This document shows positions 8,611 through 16,206 of a stretch of DNA of 64,000 nt, in pieces. Within the stretch, counting starts at the first letter, position 1, and each line of letters starts with the position of its first letter. A model generated the notes under the pieces. That model had not been told where the DNA came from. It was given only the letters and a program-made list of their open reading frames with translations, and made no database searches. Location of the stretch: positions 1-64,000 of the forward strand of contig CAKTFI010000001.1 of NCBI GenBank assembly GCA_934555865.1. The letters run 5' to 3'. A program made the translations under genes and the position numbers. This DNA is from an uncultured Christensenellaceae bacterium (lineage in GTDB: Bacteria; Bacillota; Clostridia; Christensenellales; Christensenellaceae).

Positions 8611-8639
8611 ATTATACCATGGGACAGAAGGAACCACAA
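8611..8639 (-). promoter_or_regulatory. Promoter of the LuxR-type regulator
   Basis: On the minus strand TTGTGG (8634-8639) and TATAAT (8611-8616) are 17 bp apart. The -10 ends only 6 bases before the start codon. Confidence 0.6.
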
Positions 8640-8665
8640 TGTTGGGCGCGTGCGTCCAAGACAAT

Positions 8666-8703
8666 AAAAAATGCCGCAGACTTGCGAAAGCCTGCGGCAT
8701 TTT
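8666..8703 (-). terminator. Terminator of the tRNA-Ser gene
   Basis: The stem ATGCCGCAG/CTGCGGCAT at 8671-8700 is followed by T residues on the minus strand. Confidence 0.85.
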
Positions 8704-8794
8704 GGCGGAGTGGGCGGGATTCGAACCCGCGTGCCGCTCATCACGGCAACACGATTTCCAGTCGTGCTCGTTATGACCTCTTCGATACCACTCC
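8703..8794 (-). tRNA. tRNA-Ser (anticodon GGA)
   Basis: On the minus strand the acceptor stem GGAGTGG pairs with CCACTCC, followed by G73 and an encoded CCA. The anticodon stem CACGA/TCGTG encloses loop CTGGAAA, giving anticodon GGA for UCC/UCU. The long variable arm typical of serine tRNAs and the GGTTCGAATCC T-arm are present. Total length is 92 bases. Confidence 0.96.
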
Positions 8795-8813
8795 AATAAG
8801 CCACTGCCTTATT

Positions 8814-8842
8814 ATTATAAAGAGTATGCGAAGAGGTGTCAA
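8814..8842 (-). promoter_or_regulatory. Consensus promoter of tRNA-Ser
   Basis: On the minus strand TTGACA (8837-8842) and TATAAT (8814-8819) have a 17-bp spacer. Both hexamers are perfect, as expected for a strongly expressed stable RNA. Confidence 0.9.
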
Positions 8843-8881
8843 GCGTTTTTTCCGGGTGCGGCGAAAAAACAGGCCGGAGCC

Positions 8882-10396
8882 TTAGCGGCTTAGGAGGAGC
8901 AGCTTTTTCCCCTTGGGGAGCGGGCCGTCGCCTTCTGCATGGGCGATCTCCGCCGGGTCAACCTTGAACTTTTTGGCGATGTCCCACCGGCTCTCCGTCC
9001 CGTCGGGATAGTAGACGAGGATCCCGCAGGGCTTCGGCTCAGCAAGCGGGCTTAATGAGGCGGCGGATACGGCGGAGACTTCTTGCGAGGCACATTCCCA
9101 TGCGCACAGGTCGAGGCAGCATTTGAGCTCGATCTCCCGCCCGGAGCCCTCGGCCAGCGTGTATTCGCAGAAGCTCTGGAAGAACAGCGCCGCACCGTCC
9201 AGGACCTGCGGATAGGAAAGCTCCGTTTCAAACGGCAGGAGCAGCGCCGTGCTGTGGATGCCAGCCTGCGCCGTGGTGTAGCATAGCAGCAGATGGATGG
9301 CGCCCTCCAGGTGCAGTACACCGCCCGCGGCATGCGCCGAAAGGATGCTGGGGCAGGCGCTCGAAAACAGGATGCGCGAGACTTCCGGCGACCCGGCGGG
9401 GATCTCGGCGCTGAGCCGCAGGATCTTTTTGAGGCAGGTGCCTTCCGAGAGAAGGCAGCCGCACAGCGCCGTGTGCGAAAGCTGCGTTTCGTGGCGCTCG
9501 TCAAACAGGTCGGTCACGACCGAAGTCTCGGAAAAGGCGCGGCCGATCCAGTGCAATCCGATTGCGGCGGAGATACTGATGAGGTCGCCGTCCTGCGCGT
9601 CGATCTCGCTGGCCAGCGTTTCCAGGTTTGCCAGGCAGAAGACCTGCGAATCCGCCCGGAGCGCGTCGTCGTGCAGGACATCGCCAAAGGGCAGCGTTTC
9701 TTCAAAGGTTTGCAGGGGTGCGTTTTTATCCATGCTTTCGTAGATGAGGAAGATGCGGAGCTCGCCCTCCGCGGCGGCGCGCCCTTCCTCGACCGTGACC
9801 TTGCGCAGCATGGCATAGCCGCGCTCGGACAGGATGCGCTTGACGGCTGGCATGCTCTGCGGGACGCGCACCTGTGCCTGCACATAGGTCTTTGCGGCGC
9901 GGACGCAGGAGAGCGTCGCTAGGCGGCATGGCTGCTGTCTGGCGTGCAGGCCGGGGTCATCCGCCGGTATATCCAGTAGGGAATACTGTGCGTTCGCGCC
10001 ATGGTAGATGTCTACATCGATCACGCTGTGGATGGCGATGTGGGACGGGTCGGACTGTTCCGCAGAAATGTCCGAGATTGTCCCCCAGGCGAGGACCTGC
10101 GCCTCGCTCGGCGCGTCCGGCAGCTCCACCGTGCGGGAAAATTCGCTTTCCGCGTCAAAGCCGGAAAAGCCGCCCTCGGCATCCAGATAGAGGATCTTGA
10201 AATAGGCGATGCCGGACAGCGTGAGCTTTCCGTTTTCCAGGGTGGTTTCGGTGATCTCGTTTGTCCCGGATACCTCCAGGAGGTTCTGTATCGGCGTCAT
10301 CCCCTCCGGGAGAGACAGGCTGCCCTCGACAAGGACCTGGAGGTCCCGCGTCCATTGGCTGTGCTCCGCCGTGATTGTTTTGCTGTTCAAATCCAT
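8882..10396 (-). CDS. DUF3794 (SPOCS) and LysM domain protein
   Basis: A 504-residue protein with repeated SPOCS/DUF3794 modules over most of its length (for example the N-terminal SLPEGMTPIQNLLEVSGTNE region) and a C-terminal LysM peptidoglycan-binding domain (about residues 452-502: DGTESRWDIAKKFKVDPAEI). This architecture belongs to sporulation proteins that associate with the spore coat/cortex, such as SpoVID-SafA-like morphogens. No signal peptide is visible, consistent with action in the mother-cell cytosol. GGAGG precedes the start. Family known, exact role inferred. Confidence 0.8.
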   Translation of the reverse strand: MDLNSKTITAEHSQWTRDLQVLVEGSLSLPEGMTPIQNLLEVSGTNEITETTLENGKLTLSGIAYFKILYLDAEGGFSGFDAESEFSRTVELPDAPSEAQVLAWGTISDISAEQSDPSHIAIHSVIDVDIYHGANAQYSLLDIPADDPGLHARQQPCRLATLSCVRAAKTYVQAQVRVPQSMPAVKRILSERGYAMLRKVTVEEGRAAAEGELRIFLIYESMDKNAPLQTFEETLPFGDVLHDDALRADSQVFCLANLETLASEIDAQDGDLISISAAIGLHWIGRAFSETSVVTDLFDERHETQLSHTALCGCLLSEGTCLKKILRLSAEIPAGSPEVSRILFSSACPSILSAHAAGGVLHLEGAIHLLLCYTTAQAGIHSTALLLPFETELSYPQVLDGAALFFQSFCEYTLAEGSGREIELKCCLDLCAWECASQEVSAVSAASLSPLAEPKPCGILVYYPDGTESRWDIAKKFKVDPAEIAHAEGDGPLPKGKKLLLLSR

Positions 10397-10568
10397 AGGT
10401 TCCTCCGCATGTCGCGTAATTACGCTTTGGTCTAGTTATATCTATCGAAAAAACCTACAAAAAATGCCCGCTAGGCAAAAAATGTTTATTCATAATTTAT
10501 TTACACCGGGAAAATATGCCCTTTGCTATACTTAGAATAGATTTCGTGGCGAAGGGAGGAGACGCAGG

Positions 10569-11519
10569 ATGCTGACGGTGAAAGACCTGGCAAAGCAGTA
10601 TGGGGATGTTGCCGCGCTCGGCGGCATTTCTTTTCATATTTCGCCTGGAGAGACGACGGGGATTTTCGGCCTGGAGGGCGCGGGGAAGACGACGCTTCTG
10701 GACATTCTTTCGGGCTACCTTTTGAACTATACGGGCAACGCTGAATGCGACGGTGCGGACCTGCGCCGGCAGCCGATGGCTTATCGCACCAAGATCGCCT
10801 ATATTCCGCAGAACTGTACGCCGTACCCGGACATGACGGTGCGGGAATACGGCTGCTTTCTGGCGGGGCTGCACGGGCTCGGGAGCGGGAAGAAGGCGCG
10901 CCACCGTGTGGAGGAGTCGCTGCAATTCGTGGGCATTTTGCCGCTCGCGGAATATTCGCTGCAGACGCTGGGCGCACAGGACTGCGCCCGGGCGGCTCTC
11001 GCAGCGGCGCTGGCGCCGGAGCCGGAGGTGCTGTTCATCGACGAACCCTTTGCCGGCCTGCGCATGGACGAGATTGTGGGACAGCAGGCGCTCTTGCGGG
11101 CGGTGGCGCAGCGGACGACGCTTGTCGTGGCTTCCCGGTCGATTTTTGGCTTTTCAGAGCTTTGCAAGCGGACAATCGTGCTCAACAAAGGGCGGATTGC
11201 CAACGAGGCGGGCAGCAACCTGTTTGCGCGCACGGACGCCAAGGCGCGGGTGCGCCTCCGGGTTGCCTGCGCACCGGCCAAGGCCAAGGCGGCATTCCAG
11301 TTTATCCCAGGGATCTTGGACATCGATTTCCGCTCGGCGCCGGAAAAGGGTGTGTGGGACATCCTGATTGATTCCGACGGGCAGGAGGACATCCGCGCAC
11401 AGGTGTGGTTTGCGGCGGCGGCGGCACAGGTCCCCGTGTTGGAAATGCGCTATCTGCACATTTCGCCGGAGGACATCTTCCTCCAATTGACCGGACAGAA
11501 CCAGGGAGAGGGTGTGTGA
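10569..11519 (+). CDS. ABC transporter ATP-binding protein (Gld-type), degenerate signature
   Basis: A 316-residue nucleotide-binding subunit. Walker A is intact (GLEGAGKTT, about residues 35-43), as are the Q-loop (IPQN) and Walker B (VLFIDEP). The LSGGQ signature is replaced by LGAQD and the H-loop histidine is missing (VVASRSIFGFSEL), so ATPase activity may be altered or asymmetric. It begins a three-gene operon with an ABC-2 permease and a GldG-like protein, an arrangement known from Gld-type exporters. A candidate -10 (TATACT, 10527-10532) lies upstream. Confidence 0.8.
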   Translation: MLTVKDLAKQYGDVAALGGISFHISPGETTGIFGLEGAGKTTLLDILSGYLLNYTGNAECDGADLRRQPMAYRTKIAYIPQNCTPYPDMTVREYGCFLAGLHGLGSGKKARHRVEESLQFVGILPLAEYSLQTLGAQDCARAALAAALAPEPEVLFIDEPFAGLRMDEIVGQQALLRAVAQRTTLVVASRSIFGFSELCKRTIVLNKGRIANEAGSNLFARTDAKARVRLRVACAPAKAKAAFQFIPGILDIDFRSAPEKGVWDILIDSDGQEDIRAQVWFAAAAAQVPVLEMRYLHISPEDIFLQLTGQNQGEGV

Positions 11520-11522
11520 GCG

Positions 11523-12233
11523 GTGCAGGCAATCATCAAGCGGGAATTGCATAGCTATTTTCACAATATGTTTCTCTACGGCATGGCGGCGGCGCTGATG
11601 CTCTATGCCGGACTGTATCTGGGCGATGTCCTGTTCTCGCAGGAGATCGGGAGCGTCCGGGCGGCCTATACGGAGATTGTCTATATCCTATTGCTGTTCA
11701 TTCCTTTGCTTACGATGAACAGCTTTTCCCAAGAAAAGCACCAGGGGACGGACAAACTGTTGTTTTCCTCGGGCGTGCGCATGCAGAGCGTGATCTTTGC
11801 CAAATGCTTCGCGGCCTTTTTGACATTTTCGCTGTTTGCGACGCTGACGCTGCTGCTGCCGATGATCCTGATGACGCTGTCGGGGATCTATTGGACGGAG
11901 GTGCTGCTGTTGTACCTGGGGGTGTTGCTCCTGGGGGCGGCGGTGTGCGCGTTCGGCGTCTGGGTCTCGTCCATGTCGCGGCATGCGTTCCGCGCGCTGC
12001 TGGTGAGCGTGGCCGGGTTGTTCGCCTGGTGGATTATCGATGTGCTGCTGCCGCATATGAACAATGTGTTGCTGCAAAAGCTGCTTTCCTGCATCTCGCT
12101 GTTCGGGCATTTTGCGGAGTTTGGCGGCGGACTGTTCAGCTATTCGGCGGCGGTCTATTTCCTCTCGGCGGCGGCGCTGTTTCAGATATTGACGGCGCAA
12201 TCTTTGCGGATGTGGAGGCAGCGGCGGATATGA
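11523..12233 (+). CDS. ABC-2 type permease subunit (GldF-like)
   Basis: A 236-residue integral membrane protein with about six hydrophobic helices and the ABC-2 permease layout (NSFSQEKHQGTDKLLFSSGV between helices 2 and 3). It starts at GTG 11523, three bases after the stop of the ATPase, with GGGAGAGGG just upstream. The 3' end overlaps the next gene by 4 bases (ATGA), showing translational coupling. It forms the membrane channel of the exporter; substrate unknown. Confidence 0.8.
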   Translation: MQAIIKRELHSYFHNMFLYGMAAALMLYAGLYLGDVLFSQEIGSVRAAYTEIVYILLLFIPLLTMNSFSQEKHQGTDKLLFSSGVRMQSVIFAKCFAAFLTFSLFATLTLLLPMILMTLSGIYWTEVLLLYLGVLLLGAAVCAFGVWVSSMSRHAFRALLVSVAGLFAWWIIDVLLPHMNNVLLQKLLSCISLFGHFAEFGGGLFSYSAAVYFLSAAALFQILTAQSLRMWRQRRI

Positions 12234-13681
12234 GCAAAAAAAATGGGGCAAAGCGGAGCCCGCGCGCGTGGAGCGCGGACCTTGGCGGGCGCTTTTTTTG
12301 GGGTGCTCTGGCGGCGGTGCTGATTGCCGCAAACCTGATCCTGCCTGCGCTGGAAAAGAAGCACGCCTGGAAGGTCGACCTGACATGTAACGGCGTCTAT
12401 ACGCTTTCGACACCATCCGAGCAGATTCTGCAAAATCTGAGCGAGGACATCTACCTGTATATGGTATATTCCCCAGGAAATGAGGACGCGCGTATTGAGC
12501 AAATGCTGCGCGAATACGGCGCGGCTTCTCCCTATGTGCATGTGATGTCGATCCCGGTGGGCATGCGGCAGCTACTGCCGGATACCTCCCTGTTGTCGAC
12601 AGAAAAGGAGGGGATCTGGATCACCAACCAAGCGCAGACGCTCGTGCAGTATTTTTCGCAGGAGGATATGTACCTCTGGGACGAGGCGGGGCAGGCGGTC
12701 GCCTTCAAGGCGGAGGCAAAGCTCACCGCCGCCATCCAGGGGATCGTGCAGGGGGCGTTTTGCAATGTGCGGCTGCTGGTCGGGCATGGAGAGACGGCGG
12801 GCAAGGACCTGCAATCCTTCCTGCAGCTGCTCGACATGGGTAACTATCAGGTGGCGGAATGGAGCCTGGCCTCCTCGACCGAGGCGCTCGACCCCAAGAC
12901 GGACATCCTCGTTGCGGTGTCGCCCAAGGCCGACCTGGAGCACAGCGAATATGAGGCCATTGCGCAGTTTATGCAGGCGGGCGGACGGGCGCTCCTCCTG
13001 TTTGACCGCGCCAGCTTCAACACGACGCAGGGGATGCTGCAGGTCTATTCGACAAGCCTGCCCCTCTTTTCCACGCTGCTCTGGCAGTATCGGATGCAGA
13101 TCAACGACGATCTGCTCTTTTCGGGCGATGTGCGCACGATTAACCTGCGGCGGACCTCGCTGCGCGTCCGGCCGATGCTGGCGGGCATGCAGGAGAGCGA
13201 AGTGATCATCAACGAGGCCGCCAGCCTCGACATCCTGGACGAGGCGGATGTGGCGGATGCGGGAGCGGACACGCAGGTGAGCCCTTTATTGGTGACGGAG
13301 GGCGTCTGCTTTGCCAAGGGATTGGCGCAAAAGGTGGAGAACTTCAACTTCCAGCAGGGCGCGGACGCCAAAGGGCGCTTTGTGGTCGGCGCGCTGGCTG
13401 CGCAGGGGGATTCCCGCCTGGCGGTGCTCACGGACTCGCTGATGGTAGGCGACGACACGATCGGCATCTCCGGCAACTGGGCGTTTTTTGAGGGCCTTTT
13501 GGAGGAGCTCTCGCCCCTGACGCCGGCGGTATCGATCGAGGGCAAGGCGTTGTCGGTGCCGCACCGCCTGCTGGGCGGGCGCACGATGCAGGTTTTGCTG
13601 TGGAGTCTTGCGTTTCTGCTGCTCCCGATGGGCGTGGTGTTCGCCGGATGGCGGCTCAGGACAGGAAAGTGGAAGAAATGA
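12230..13681 (+). CDS. GldG-like ABC exporter accessory protein
   Basis: A 483-residue protein with one N-terminal membrane helix (about residues 23-40), a large extracytoplasmic domain beginning WKVDLTCNGVYTLS, and a C-terminal helix (MQVLLWSLAFLLLPMGVVFAGW) followed by a basic tail. This is the layout of the GldG/ABC_transp_aux family that partners Gld-type permeases. The start at ATG 12230 overlaps the permease stop. A terminator follows, so the operon has three genes. Confidence 0.78.
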   Translation: MSKKNGAKRSPRAWSADLGGRFFWGALAAVLIAANLILPALEKKHAWKVDLTCNGVYTLSTPSEQILQNLSEDIYLYMVYSPGNEDARIEQMLREYGAASPYVHVMSIPVGMRQLLPDTSLLSTEKEGIWITNQAQTLVQYFSQEDMYLWDEAGQAVAFKAEAKLTAAIQGIVQGAFCNVRLLVGHGETAGKDLQSFLQLLDMGNYQVAEWSLASSTEALDPKTDILVAVSPKADLEHSEYEAIAQFMQAGGRALLLFDRASFNTTQGMLQVYSTSLPLFSTLLWQYRMQINDDLLFSGDVRTINLRRTSLRVRPMLAGMQESEVIINEAASLDILDEADVADAGADTQVSPLLVTEGVCFAKGLAQKVENFNFQQGADAKGRFVVGALAAQGDSRLAVLTDSLMVGDDTIGISGNWAFFEGLLEELSPLTPAVSIEGKALSVPHRLLGGRTMQVLLWSLAFLLLPMGVVFAGWRLRTGKWKK

Positions 13682-13683
13682 TC

Positions 13684-13718
13684 AAAAATGCCCCTTCTTT
13701 GCAAAGGAGGGGCATTTT
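13684..13718 (+). terminator. Terminator of the Gld-like ABC operon
   Basis: The stem AAAAATGCCCC/GGGGCATTTTT has a short A/T-rich loop and a T-run. Confidence 0.9.
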
Positions 13719-13775
13719 TCTTGCAAAAAAAATTCTTTCTGCCGTTTTGGTTCTATATTTTTTTGAAAAAGCCTG

Positions 13776-13784
13776 TGATATAAT
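13776..13784 (+). promoter_or_regulatory. Extended -10 promoter of spo0A
   Basis: TGATATAAT is a perfect extended -10 (TGnTATAAT), about 75 bases before the spo0A start. No good -35 is seen, as is common for extended -10 promoters. Confidence 0.55.
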
Positions 13785-13858
13785 GCGAATAGAGTGAGAT
13801 GGAAAAATAAGAGAATGATGCTGCAGCAAAATAAAAAAAGAAATCTGGAGAAAAACCA

Positions 13859-14629
13859 ATGGCAAAACAGATCAGATTATTGATTGTAGACGACAACGCG
13901 CCCTTGGCGGCGGAAATCAGTGCTTTTATGAATGTACAGCAGGAAATCGAGGTTGTAGGAACGGCAGAAAACGCCAAAGAAGCATTGGAGATGGTGAAGC
14001 TCCTACATCCCAACGCGATCGTGGCCGACCTCATCATGCCACAGACAGACGGCTTCTTTTTGCTGGAGAAGCTCTCCGGCGGGGAATACGGCCCGATGCC
14101 TAAGATCATCATGCTCTCGGCAGTCAGTAGCGAAAGCCTCTATGCGCGTGCGATCGCGCTGGGCGCGACCTATTATATGAACAAACCGTTCAGTATGGAC
14201 ACGCTATGTCAGCGGCTGTTGGACTTCTTTGACCTGCGCAAGCTGGACATCCAAAAGCAGCCGGCGCTGGTGCGGAGCAAGTCGCTCGACGAGCGCATCA
14301 CGAGCATTTTCCTGTCCATCGGCATCCCGGCGCATATCAAGGGATATCAGTTTTTGAAGGAAGCGATCAAGCTGGTCATCAAAAACCCGGAGATCATCAA
14401 CAGTATCACCAAGCAGCTGTACCCTTCGATCGCGCAGAATTTTGAGACCTCGCCGAGCAAGGTAGAGCGGGCGATCCGCCACGCCATCGAGGTGGCCTGG
14501 AACCGCGGCAGGATCGAGAATCTGAACACGATCTTCGGGTATAACATCTATACCAAAAACGATAAGCCGACCAACGGAGAATTCATCGCGCTCATTGCCG
14601 ACCGGCTGATGCTCGAGGAATCTGCCTGA
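13859..14629 (+). CDS. spo0A: Sporulation master response regulator Spo0A
   Basis: A 256-residue response regulator that, when phosphorylated, switches on sporulation genes and represses vegetative ones by binding 0A boxes (TGTCGAA). The receiver domain has the acidic pair D11/D12, phospho-acceptor D57 and K109. The C-terminal Spo0A DNA-binding domain is recognisable (SKVERAIRHAIEVAW about residues 200-214, then NLNTIFGY). Length is normal. It is monocistronic and followed by an AT-rich gap with DnaA boxes and a 0A box. Confidence 0.96.
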   Translation: MAKQIRLLIVDDNAPLAAEISAFMNVQQEIEVVGTAENAKEALEMVKLLHPNAIVADLIMPQTDGFFLLEKLSGGEYGPMPKIIMLSAVSSESLYARAIALGATYYMNKPFSMDTLCQRLLDFFDLRKLDIQKQPALVRSKSLDERITSIFLSIGIPAHIKGYQFLKEAIKLVIKNPEIINSITKQLYPSIAQNFETSPSKVERAIRHAIEVAWNRGRIENLNTIFGYNIYTKNDKPTNGEFIALIADRLMLEESA

Positions 14630-14919
14630 GGTTTGTACGCAAATTTATAACAGAATATTCATCCTTGGCAAAAGTTATGCACATACAAACCATGAAAATG
14701 TGGATAATGTGGATAGAATTGTGGATTGATCCACAGGGAAAATCCCTTTTCTATCCGATCATTCGACAGGTTTGTGGATAATGTGCATAACTTTTTTTGT
14801 TTGGTCCAAAGTTATGCACAACCGGGGATACAGGATTTTTGTAATTTTATGCAGAATGCGCGGCAGGCGCGGATAGGCCGGGGAAAAACGGGGCAGGCTA
14901 GGGAAAAAGGAGAAGAAGT
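14630..14919. other. AT-rich intergenic region with DnaA-box cluster and a Spo0A box
   Basis: This 290-bp gap has no gene but carries 9-mers matching TTATNCACA: exact on the plus strand at 14675-14683 and 14812-14820, exact on the minus strand at 14699-14707, 14773-14781 and 14782-14790, and one-mismatch copies at 14708-14716 and 14727-14735 (plus a weaker one at 14720-14728). A perfect 0A box (TGTCGAA on the minus strand) sits at 14762-14768. The region is much richer in A/T than its neighbours. Such density suggests a DnaA-binding locus: origin-like, titration or regulatory. No dnaA or dnaN is present in the window. Confidence 0.75.
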
Positions 14920-15174
14920 ATGCCCAGTCAATTACAACAGATCCGGGATCGCCTGCGGGCGTATCAGGGCGGCATCGTGCATCTGCACGCCGTGGGAGAG
15001 CGCAACAAGGTGCTGGACGCCTACGGCGTGCTGGAAGGCGTATACCCCGAAGTGTTTGTCATCTTGGTGCAGGAGGAGGCGCAGAGGCGGCGCTACTGCT
15101 ATGCCTACCGGGAGGTGCTGACGCGGCGGGTGGACATCCGCCTGGTGCTGGATACACACAAAGCGATCGGATAG
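14920..15174 (+). CDS. veg: Veg family protein
   Basis: An 84-residue protein resembling Bacillus Veg (86 residues), with the conserved pattern GVLEGVYPEVFVI followed by YCYAYREVLTRRVDIRL. Veg is a small abundant protein linked in Bacillus to biofilm gene expression and spore outgrowth; the biochemical activity is not settled. AAAGGAG lies 7 bases before the ATG. It is downstream of the DnaA/0A-box region, so both could govern its promoter. Its last 116 bases overlap, tail to tail, the reading frame of the minus-strand gene that follows. Confidence 0.8.
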   Translation: MPSQLQQIRDRLRAYQGGIVHLHAVGERNKVLDAYGVLEGVYPEVFVILVQEEAQRRRYCYAYREVLTRRVDIRLVLDTHKAIG

Positions 15175-16102
15175 AGACCGGCTGGCCTGTGGCGCTGTCG
15201 CAGGCGAACAGCCAATATCCCTGGCGGGAGAGCGGGCTTTGCCAAAAGCAGTCAAAGCCCGCAAGCCAGGCCGGCGGGGACACGGCGTACTCCCCGGGGA
15301 CGGCAAGCAGGCGCACTGCCGTTCTTCCCTCACATAAAATTTTCCCCGACAGATAGTGACTGCCGTTTGCGAAGTACGGATAGGAGATCCGCTTCCAAAC
15401 GGCATTTTTGATGCGCCCGCCAAAGGGATCTGGCAGTGGGGCGGCGGACGCGGCACAGGGGGAAGCAGCGAGTGCCTCTGCCGCGGGCGAAGCGTCTTCC
15501 GTTGCGAGGATGTCTTGGGAAATGGGGAAAGCCCTGCACGCCGTGGTTGGTGCGGTGCCCTCCATTATGGGCACGCCTTGAGAAGCGACGGGTACACCTG
15601 CCGCAATTGGCGGCAGGGGATCTGCCCCAATTGCCCCGTCCTGGGCGGCAGAGACGGGCACGGGAATTCTCGCTTCGCTGGCTTCCTGTGCCACGGTTCG
15701 CCCTTCGCCGGGGACGGCGTGTGGGTGTCCGGCTTGCGGGGAAATGGAGATCGCTTCGGCGGCCGCGTGGGGAGAGGCCGTGTGGGGCGGTGCTTCCCAG
15801 TATTGCCGGCAGGCGGCGGAGACATCAAACCCAGCGGCCTGCGCCTGTGCATGGATCTGCCCCGCGGAACAGAGGGCCGCGCCCTGCCAGTCGTCGATCG
15901 AGCGGGCGGGCAGACTCCCCCGCGCCGCGGTCGCCCGGATGGGCGGCTGTCCCCGGAAAAACAGGAGGAGCACCGCCCCCTGCGGGAGGTGCGCGCCTTG
16001 CAGCGCATAGGAAAGAGCGCCCTGCTGCTCCAGCGTGAGGATCCCCGGCGTGCATCCTTTGAGCAGCAGAGAGGTTCTGCGATAGGGTCTTGTCGTCGGC
16101 AT
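15059..16102 (-). CDS. Uncharacterised protein with C-terminal GYWLF domain
   Basis: About 347 residues. The N-terminal part (LLLKGCTPGILTLEQQGALSYALQG...) and a compact C-terminal domain (VWKRISYPYFANGSHYLSG, VPGEYAVSPPAWLAGFDCFW, RQGYWLFACDSATGQP) look folded; an Ala/Pro-rich linker of about 140 residues joins them. I recall similar unnamed proteins in spore-forming Clostridia but cannot name the family. The start (16102) has AAAGGAGG 7 bases upstream, so it is a real gene. The last ~38 residues are antisense to veg and low-complexity, suggesting loss of an original stop near 15175. Confidence 0.6.
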   Translation of the reverse strand: MPTTRPYRRTSLLLKGCTPGILTLEQQGALSYALQGAHLPQGAVLLLFFRGQPPIRATAARGSLPARSIDDWQGAALCSAGQIHAQAQAAGFDVSAACRQYWEAPPHTASPHAAAEAISISPQAGHPHAVPGEGRTVAQEASEARIPVPVSAAQDGAIGADPLPPIAAGVPVASQGVPIMEGTAPTTACRAFPISQDILATEDASPAAEALAASPCAASAAPLPDPFGGRIKNAVWKRISYPYFANGSHYLSGKILCEGRTAVRLLAVPGEYAVSPPAWLAGFDCFWQSPLSRQGYWLFACDSATGQPVSIRSLCVYPAPGGCPPAASAPPGRHSSSAASAPPPAPR

Positions 16103-16157
16103 GAAAACGCCTCCTTTTGTGCAAGCATATGCGGAACGGGGCGGGAATATCCCGCGT

Positions 16158-16186
16158 TTGCCAAATGCGAAAAAACACGGTAGAAT
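16158..16186 (+). promoter_or_regulatory. Promoter of the sugar kinase-nudC-AI-2E operon
   Basis: TTGCCA (16158-16163) and TAGAAT (16181-16186) have a 17-bp spacer. Confidence 0.6.
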
Positions 16187-16206
16187 AGAGCAAAAGGAGA
16201 ACGACG

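Noticed and set aside
15356-16183. Plus-strand open frames opposite the unknown gene at 15059-16102
   Set aside because: The minus-strand frame has a strong ribosome site and a compact domain; the plus frames are Gly/Arg-rich shadows.
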